Below, piece after piece: positions 57,407-64,000 of a DNA stretch of 64,000 bases. How positions within the stretch are numbered: position 1 is the stretch's first letter; every line of letters begins with the position of its first letter. A program made the position numbers and the translations under genes. Under the pieces are notes generated by a model. It was not told where the DNA came from, ran no database searches, and saw nothing but the letters and a program-made list of their open reading frames with translations. The stretch covers positions 1-64,000 of the forward strand of contig LGRX02009758.1 of the NCBI GenBank assembly GCA_001247695.2, written 5' to 3'. The stretch comes from Cymbomonas tetramitiformis (taxonomy: Eukaryota > Chlorophyta > Pyramimonadophyceae > Pyramimonadales > Pyramimonadaceae).

Positions 57407-57962
57407 AATCTTGCTTGCGCAAAAAAGTTGTTCCTAACACGTATTACGTAGAATGTATATGGAAAGTTGTGTCGTGTTAATGCCCCGTGTGATAAATGTG
57501 ATAAATACCCCGGTTTCGACCGTAGCTTAGGAGATGTGGAAGCGTGGTACGTTTTTTCGACTCTGAAGAAGCGAAAGATTTGATTTCGAAAAAAGCGCAA
57601 GAGTTTCGCACACAACTGTACAAGGGAGTGGAAAGCAAGGGCGACGCACCTTTCATTTTTGATGGAGAATATTTTACCGTGATCTCTTTCTTGAATAGAG
57701 GACGATAAAAGGCATACCATCAGCGTGTTCAATAGTACAACGACACCCGCCGTTGTCGCAAGAAAGGCACACCCTGCTGTACTTTTTCGGAGGCTTCCTC
57801 GTGTTTGCAATAACCAAGTCAACAGGTGGGGTGGGGGAAAATAATTCAAAGGTGATATTACACGCATGCATGTGCTTGTGACATATAATTTATTCCCGGA
57901 AAATGGACATTATTTCTTTTTTCCCATTATGCATTTTTCTATTCCTCGATAACCATTTTCCC

Positions 57963-58130
57963 TCATGGCGCAGGCGCGAGTGCTGCCCCGCAGGCAGCCC
58001 AGCACGTGTCGTTCAGCGCGGTGGCTGATGGCTCGGCAGCTCATGTCGCAAGCGCGAGGACTGCCACGCAGGCAGTCCAGCACGTGCCGCTCAGCGCAAT
58101 GGCTGATAGCTCAGCAACTCACGGCAACAC
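57963..58130 (+). repeat. 78-bp tandem repeat, right part
   Basis: Two units of the array interrupted at 54463, reading GASAAPQAAQHVSFSAVADG then TATQAVQHVPLSAMADSS in the same frame as the left part. Single-copy AT-rich DNA begins at about 58130. Confidence 0.85.
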
Positions 58131-58398
58131 ACTATTCGATGAAAATGATATTATCATATGTCATTTTTGGATTTATATATATTTCAAAAAAATCAGGGTT
58201 TAGTGATATTTATGCGCGAAATAGGGATACATAAAGGCAACACGGTAGAAAAGTGCAGTATGCGTACAATGAAAACACCGAAATATGCATACATGTATCA
58301 TTCTTTATTCAAATGTTTACGAGTAGAGTACTTTTCACCCTATACCGTCGAGGCATGACTGATACTATCAGTCAGGGCGGTCGACAAATCCTACTATT

Positions 58399-61300
58399 TT
58401 ATTCATCATTCTCATCTTCCTCATCTGCATCATTCTCTTCTTCCTCAGATTCGGCAGTGGCCGCTTCCTTGCCCTTCGCCGTCGGTTCGCTCTTCTGTTT
58501 TGGCTTCGTCTCGGCGTCCTGATCGGGCTCGTTGTCGAAATTGATCAGCCGTTGCTGCGCAGAGCTGACCATGAACTGGTCGTGGTCGAAGCCGATCGCG
58601 TTCATACCACACCACATGGCGGCCATGGACGTCGAGCCGACGCCGCAGCAAGCGTCGAGAATCCAGTTGAGTGGATGGCCGTTCTCATCCATCTTGCCCG
58701 GATTGTCACCGAGCATGTGGCACTGGATCAGCTCCATCAACAGAGCTTGGGGTTTCTGATGGTTATTCACGGCTTTGTTGTCGCGTTTGAACATCTGGTG
58801 CACAACCGGGAAGCCGCGCAAAAGTGACGCGCGGCTCACACGTTCACCTTCTCCAGTATCAAAGTTGAACATCCACTCCGGCTTTTTAGTAGACTCCCCC
58901 TGGGCATCGCTCTTTACATGGTACCCCAGGACGCCACATTCAACGTCATTGTAGCGCACGGTCCTGTTGGGGTTCATGTTCACGTTCTGCTTGTGCCAGA
59001 AGAACCGCTCCGCGCGGCCGGAGCAGTAATTGTCAATCACCTCCAGGAAATCGCTTTGTTGGACGAAACCGCAAAAGATAGCGATAGTCCATGCCGGGGC
59101 GGTGGTCTTGGCGTTGAAAGACTCCAGGAACGGTTGCACCTCCTCCTTGGTCATCGCGTCGGGAGTCTTCTCCTTGTCAAGGGCGTAATTGCAGTCGATG
59201 ATCGTCCCCGTGAAGGGCAGCCTCGGGACGTCCTTCATATCGCTCATGCTGCCCTTGACGATCTTCCAACGAGGGAACATCGGCACGTTCGTCTCATGTG
59301 TGGGCTCGTCCTCCTCAAGGCCTGCCTCTCCTGGAACCTTAAGCTCCGGCCCCTCGGTCCGCGCCTCCCGATAGAGTTTGATGTCGACTTTCACCTCGAC
59401 CTGTTGCAAGCCTAGGATGTGCCCCGCGCGTGGCGCCTGCGCTTCTTGGAGATTCGCCCGCGCGTTCTCGACGTAATTCAAGATCGCGTGCGGAACTTCC
59501 CCAGACCCCCCCCGGCGCGCTCCCCCCTGAGTTGAAGGTAAGCAGCCGATCAACGACTCGATTTTCTCTTGGGAGCTCCAGTAGGGGGTGAACTCGGCCT
59601 TGAATGCGTCCCAGGTTTGCAATCCCGCCGCGGACACCAAGTGCTTCTGCACCATGCGTTCCTTCTTGAACTGGCTTATCATCAGGCCCCCCTCTTTTAC
59701 TGACAACTCCTTCTGAATAATCAGGCGCAGATACGTGTCCACCTTGTCGAACTCCGCCTCCCCCGCCAAGCCGCCCAAGTTAATCCAGAACGTCATACCC
59801 ATGGATTTGGCATTGTGGAGAGACTGAGCTTCTTCCACCAAAATGCCTGCCCCTTTAGACGAGCCCGCTCCGTGGTCCCCGCCTCCTCGTTGCACCTCGT
59901 CTTCCATCTGCAAGTAAAAAAAACATATTTAGAATGTCTTAAAATATAGAAAAGGATGCTTTGGGGGGGTAAACACTGTTTGAAGCAAAAGTAAAAAGTA
60001 ATTTACCTGTCGGTTGGAGGTGCCTTTTTTGCCAGCTTTCTTGGCGGGTCCCTTAGCGGGCGAAGATGAGGCCTTGCGCTTTTTGGTCTTCGAAGCCAAA
60101 GGGTTTTTCATGCCCTTCAGGTCAAACCTTCTGTAAGCCTCCATGATCTTAACGCAGAGGTCCCACGTCTGCGGGCGGAATTTGGCAATTGTCCAGTGCA
60201 TGAAGTAGTGGTTGATTTGCACGCCGCCGTACACAGAATGCTTGGACATCGCTACTTCCTTCACATGCGTCTCCATCGACTGGTTCAAGTGAGACATTAC
60301 GGGGTACCAACTTGTGACCCGATCGAGGTGAGCGTTGATGTCATCCTCCAGCGTCTTCACCGTCACGTCTACCTCAGGGAGGGTCTCAAGGTCTCCCTCG
60401 CGCTCAGACGTCTCCACATCCTCGATGTACTGGAATCCCTTGGGATATTTCTCGATATCCGGGACTGCAAATCCATGCTCTGATTCGAACTCCGCCATTT
60501 TTTGCACCAGCCCTCCGACCTCGTAATACCCAGGTTGATAAGGGGTACCCTCTTCGGTGTCCTCGGGGACACCGGCGACGAACTCGGAGATCAACGCTTC
60601 TCGGTAAACCTTGTACACGACCCCATTCTTTTCGAAAAGGGTCGAACGAAGCCCTTGCATGAACTGAGTGTGGTCTTTGCCTTTCGTCTTCTGGTCGATT
60701 TGGTTCTGCATCTCGCCTAAGAACCGAATCATGTCAGGCGTGAGACCGATGTAGATCTTGCTCTCGAAGAACTGGAAAGCTATCTCCAACGGGATTTCCT
60801 CGTGACACTCGTCGGTGGCTTGATAACAGTGCTGGTGCCCAAAAACCTTGCCTCTGTATTCTCCCCTGAGAGCTTTTTTCAGGGAGAATTCGGCACGGGT
60901 TTTGACATCGTCGATCGCAACAAGACCCGCATTGAAATGGGCCCACGGGTTCTCCTTCCTGCTGTTCTTGATCTCGTTCACCCAGCCCCTCTCTTGATCC
61001 CGGCAGGCCTCGTACCCCGTCGCGTGGTACAGGCATCCAATGGGGAGACGAAACACACTCCCTTGCTCCGCCGCCTCGTCGGTCGACATCGGGTTCGGCC
61101 ACCGGTGCTCCATCTCGATTTGCCTGCACAGCTTTGCTTTCTCCTCAAAATCCATCTTTGCTGCATGCTCCACTGTTAGCTTAGCGTGCCACCCATGTGC
61201 AGCCACCTCGGCTGCCTTCCTTGCCTCAGATGGGGTGGCCACTTGAGACATATCCACATTGGCGCCCGCTCCAGTAAAAGCTCTGGAGCCACCAGGTCCT

Positions 61301-62517
61301 TGAAGGGCGCGTTCGGCAGCACGCTGCACATCCGTTCTCCTGGCAGCCTGGGACAAGACGAAACTGTTCATTAGCTAATGAACGCCTTCCGCCCCGGTCA
61401 GGGCTCAGGGCGCGCGGTTCGAGGCGGAAGGCGTTCATTAGCTAATGAACGCCTTTCGCCCCGGTCAGGGCTCAGGGCGCGCGGTTCGAGGCGGAAGGCG
61501 TTCATTAGCTAATGAACGCCTTTCGCCCCGGTCAGGGCTCAGGGCGCGCGGTTCGGGCCCGAAAGCGTTCATTAGCTAATGAACGCTTTCCGCCCCGGTC
61601 CAGGCGCAGGGCGCGCGTTTCGGGGCCGAAAGCGTTCATTAGCTAATGAACGCTTTCCGCCCCGGTCAGGGCTCAGGGCGCGCGTTTCGAGGCCGAAAGC
61701 GTTCATTAGCTAATGAACGCTTTCCGCCCCGGTCCAGGCGCAGGGCGCGCGTTTCGGGGCCGAAAGCGTTCATTAGCTAATGAACGCTTTCCGCCCCGGT
61801 CAGGGCTCAGGGCGCGCGTTTCGAGGCCGAAAGCGTTCATTAGCTAATGAACGCTTTCCGCCCCGGTCCAGGCGCAGGGCGCGCGTTTCGAGGCCGAAAG
61901 CGTTCATTAGCTAATGAACGCTTTCCGCCCCGGTCCAGGCGCAGGGCATGAAAGGGACGTACCGAAGCCTCTACAAATGGTACCTCGCCAGCAAGTCCGA
62001 GGTCATCGATCACTGCCGCTGGTCTCCTGCTTTGCCAGAAAGGAGCTGTAATCGACGCTTTCCACGCCTGGTTTACATAGCTCGCTAGATAGAATTCTTT
62101 GCTTTTATTTTCTTCTGCTGCTCTAGTTTTCAAACTTTGAAAAGCCAAAAGCCGATTTGTGTGCTTTGGAAGGCTCAAGGCTTCCTCAAAGTTTGCGCTG
62201 TCTAATTCGATCACAGTAAGCTTTCTGTTTTTGTACGCGACGAAATACAAAATTGGAGTCTCGTTCTCAATGATACTGTACGCTACGCGTTTCTCAGGAA
62301 CGAGGCTACCCCCGAGTACAGTCGAAGAGGTAAATTTAGGAAAACTAAAAATTATTTCTTCATTTTGCTCGGCAGGGTCATCAGAGTGAATCAGTAATTG
62401 CAAACTGTCCGGAGGATCGTCGGCTTCAAGGGTTCTAACAATGCTCCACTTGTTACCAAGATAGTGCTGGAAAATATGTTGAGCCCTCAGTGCTTGAAAT
62501 GTTTCGAGTGTCGCCAT
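58399..62517 (-). CDS. N6-adenine/N4-cytosine-type DNA methyltransferase domain protein, three exons
   Basis: Exons (minus): 62517-61963 (185 codons), 61347-60007 (447) and 59907-58399 (502 plus stop); 1134 aa. Introns: TCG/GTACGT ... CCCAG/GCT (615 bp, filled by a palindromic array) and CAG/GTAAAT ... TTGCAG/ATG (99 bp), both phase 0. The first two exons show no known domain; exon 2 ends in a Lys-rich stretch (TKKRKASSSPAKGPAKKAG) like a nuclear signal. Exon 3 carries a DNA methyltransferase core of the beta order: WKIVKGSMSD, then IIDCNYAL (residues 868-875) at the DPPY position, then a conserved W-H-K-Q-N region. NHQKP (1014-1018) and the SAM-binding LDACCGVGSTSMAA (from 1049) follow. Asp and Tyr of the catalytic box are kept but both prolines are replaced. 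The tail is Asp/Glu-rich. A methyltransferase of DNA adenine or cytosine amino groups is likely; activity is uncertain. Confidence 0.78.
61348..61962. repeat. Intronic array of GTTCATTAGCTAATGAAC palindromes, 66-69 bp period
   Basis: Nine palindrome copies lie between the 5' and 3' splice sites of methyltransferase intron 1. In the inner copies the symmetry extends outward (CGGGGCCGAAAGC ... GCTTTCCGCCCCG) to about 44 bp. Two spacer variants alternate, one with CAGGGCTCAGGGCGCGCG and one with CCAGGCGCAGGGCGCGCG. Confidence 0.92.
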
Positions 62518-62841
62518 TGCGAAATGAGAGAAATTGGCTGTCAACTGTGAAAGGGGTGTGTGTGAAAGAACTTTGAAAAAGTGATGTATCTTTAGCACAA
62601 TATTAAAAGTCAATTCTGGCGGCTAAAAATGACATGTCGAATATCGATGTCAATTTTAATCAAAAATGACATGCGCTGTCGCTTTTTGATTCGGTCTGTT
62701 CAGATCAAGGATATGATTTTAAGATATCCTGGTGTCATTTGCGCTGAAATCGAGGATCGATCGATTCAGTAAGATAGAAATTCTTGGTTGACTCGCAAGT
62801 CTATATCATTTTTAGAACGTAAAAAACGGCTTCATAAGCTA
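62518..62841. promoter_or_regulatory. Divergent intergenic region between methyltransferase and transposase-like genes
   Basis: This 324-bp AT-rich spacer lies between two outward-facing start codons, so it should contain both promoters. TGACATG-type repeats (AAAAATGACATG at about 62626 and 62663) and a GATCGATCGATT stretch at about 62756 stand out. No defined promoter motif is recognised. Confidence 0.4.
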
Positions 62842-63504
62842 ATGACGGCTAATTTTGACGAAAATCTGTTTTCTATTCCTTTCGACGAAGGTTGCGAGAT
62901 TATCTGCAAACCGTGCCCGGGAATAGTTATTGAAGATTCTATGGAAATAGGGGCTGACTTTTTCAATCATGAGCCAATTCCAAGCACAGCCCCAAGCGCG
63001 AATACGCAATTGGTTCTTTGGAACGCGCCTTTGACGTGTAGATCGGAAGTTAGCTCTAATTCTTCACGCGTTTCCGGGTCACGCGCTTTGCGCGAAATTG
63101 ACTTACAAGAGATAAAAAGCAGACTTGATACAGAATTTTCAGAGACAAGTTTGGACTTGAGGAATGAAGACCCTCTTGTTTGTTTAAATGGTGAAGTAAA
63201 CAAGCAGATTGTCGTGCGCAAACCGTACGAATCCGACATACGCAAGAAACAATATACGGGCGTAATTAGTATTAAGCAGCGACGTTTGCAGGCTGACAGT
63301 ATATCAATGGCAGAAACAATTAAGTGCAATTGCAAGTCGCACTGCTGTCTATCTTTCTCATCCGCAGATATTCAGTCTTTTCGCGAAAATATTTTCAGTA
63401 TGTCGCAAAAAGATAGAAAGGAATACTTCATCAAAGACTTGCTAAAAAACAGCTTTCGATCTGAGGACAAGTTCGACTTCAAATACTTTTTGGGCAAGAA
63501 GCAG
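62842..63504 (+). CDS. Probable transposase N-terminal exon (partial gene)
   Basis: From ATG 62842 the frame is open for 221 codons to GKKQ, followed directly by CAG/GTATGT, a strong donor at 63505, phase 0. Upstream in-frame sequence lacks another ATG. The C-terminal 60 residues contain a Cys cluster (CNCKSHCC, residues 162-169), then FRENIFSMSQKDRKEYFIKD and FKYFLGKKQ. I associate this pattern with the N-terminal region of a group of eukaryotic DDE/integrase-type transposases, where a zinc-binding CxC...C motif precedes LS-x-x-x-R-x-x-FL and G-K-x-VC. That match is from memory and moderate. The catalytic domain would lie in later exons outside the window. The first 150 residues are unrecognised. 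The neighbour is the divergent methyltransferase gene. Confidence 0.5.
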
Positions 63505-64000
63505 GTATGTTTTTTTTTGAACTCGTTCATTAGCTAATGAACGGCCTCTGGCCAAAGCGCGACTCACAATCAGACACTTTGGCTGCGGGAACCGTTCATT
63601 AGCTAATGAACGGCCTCTGGCCAAAGCGCGACTCACAATCAGACACTTTGGCTGCGGGAACCGTTCATTAGCTAATGAACGGCCTCTGGCCAAAGCGCGA
63701 CTCACAATCAGACACTTTGGCTGCGGGAACCGTTCATTAGCTAATGAACGGCCTCTGGCCAAAGCGCGACTCACAATTAGACACTTTGGCTGCGGGAACC
63801 GTTCATTAGCTAATGAACGGCCTCTGGCCAAAGCGCGACTCACAATTAGACACTTTGGCTACGGGAACCGTTCATTAGCTAATGAACGGCCTCTGGCCAA
63901 AGCGCGACTCACAATTAGACACTTTGGCTGCGGGAACCGTTCATTAGCTAATGAACGGCCTCTGGCCAAAGCGCGACTCACAATTAGACACTTTGGCTAC
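63505..64000. repeat. Intronic 69-bp array with the same palindrome, runs off the right edge
   Basis: It starts just after the donor of the transposase-like exon. CCGTTCATTAGCTAATGAAC recurs every 69 bases (63592, 63661, 63730, 63799, 63868, 63937), with a first partial copy at about 63524. The spacer is GGCCTCTGGCCAAAGCGCGA then CTCACAATYAGACACTTTGG. Spacer sequence differs from the 61.3-62.0 kb array although the palindrome core is identical. Confidence 0.92.

Larger units (their letters stand above)
54464..57962. mobile_element. 3.5-kb non-autonomous DNA transposon with 8-9 bp target duplication
   Basis: TCATGGCG (or CTCATGGCG) is present at 54456-54463 and 57963-57970. Removing the element and one copy rejoins the 78-bp repeat in frame. 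The first and last 95 bases are imperfect inverted repeats sharing AGGAATAGAAAARTGCATAA followed by TGGG, and TTATRTGTCAC further in. The interior holds repeated TTGGGTTTGGG/CCCAAACCCAA segments (54990-55760), a tandem pair of hairpins and a 23-bp minisatellite, but no recognisable transposase. TSD length suggests a hAT-type element. Confidence 0.8.

Noticed and set aside
63442..63843. Minus-strand frame of 23-residue repeats (SRALARGRSLANERF)
   Set aside because: A 69-bp repeat is 23 codons, so it stays open automatically; it lies within the intron array.
63505..64000. CRISPR-like appearance of regular repeats and spacers
   Set aside because: Both the palindrome and the spacers are repeated identically, and the DNA is eukaryotic with intron context. 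CRISPR spacers would be unique.

Overview
This is nuclear DNA from a eukaryote, most likely a microalga or other protist with a repeat-rich genome. Several genes only make sense after removing spliceosomal introns (GT-AG, and one probable GC-AG). The window also holds DIRS-type tyrosine-recombinase retroelement genes of a kind common in algae, many minisatellites, nested non-autonomous DNA transposons and a 607-base assembly gap. Base composition swings from GC-rich exons to AT-rich transposon and spacer DNA. I cannot name the species. A green (prasinophyte-like) or similar alga is my guess from the intron style and the retroelement type, not a demonstrated fact.

Layout. 1-7 kb: a low-complexity open frame running off the left edge (minus), a frameshifted acidic-protein gene remnant (minus, 2.8-3.9 kb) and a 1-kb array of short palindromes (5.7-6.6 kb). 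7.1-9.6 kb: a two-exon prolyl-4-hydroxylase-like 2OG-Fe(II) oxygenase (minus). 11.0-12.9 kb: a two-exon gene whose C-terminus is a complete RING-H2 finger. 13.5-19.0 kb: a degraded DIRS-like retroelement (gag with zinc knuckle; RNase H + RT + degenerate second RNase H + Dam-like domain; tyrosine recombinase). 22.0-24.3 kb: a HEAT-repeat gene, partly hidden by the gap and broken by frameshifts. 27.8-40.4 kb: one large 13-exon armadillo-repeat gene (minus, 1420 aa predicted) whose introns contain several minisatellites. 41.6-58.1 kb: mostly repeats and transposon remains, including a 147-bp satellite interrupted by two transposons and a 78-bp repeat array split by a 3.5-kb transposon with target-site duplication. 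58.4-64.0 kb: a divergent pair, a three-exon N6A/N4C-type DNA methyltransferase gene (minus) and the first exon of a probable transposase (plus). An intron of each is filled by tandem copies of the same palindrome.

How parts relate. The clearest candidate for an undescribed system is the right end, where a methyltransferase-domain protein and a transposase-like protein are divergently arranged around a 324-base spacer and share an unusual palindromic intronic satellite. This looks like one large DNA transposon carrying its own DNA methyltransferase. The second is the DIRS-like element with an additional RNase H placed in front of the reverse transcriptase. The ARM gene shows a history of exon-intron unit duplication, since all 12 introns are phase 0 and many fall at the same place within the repeat. 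All splice joins were deduced by eye from reading frame, repeat register and splice consensus and are not confirmed by transcripts.
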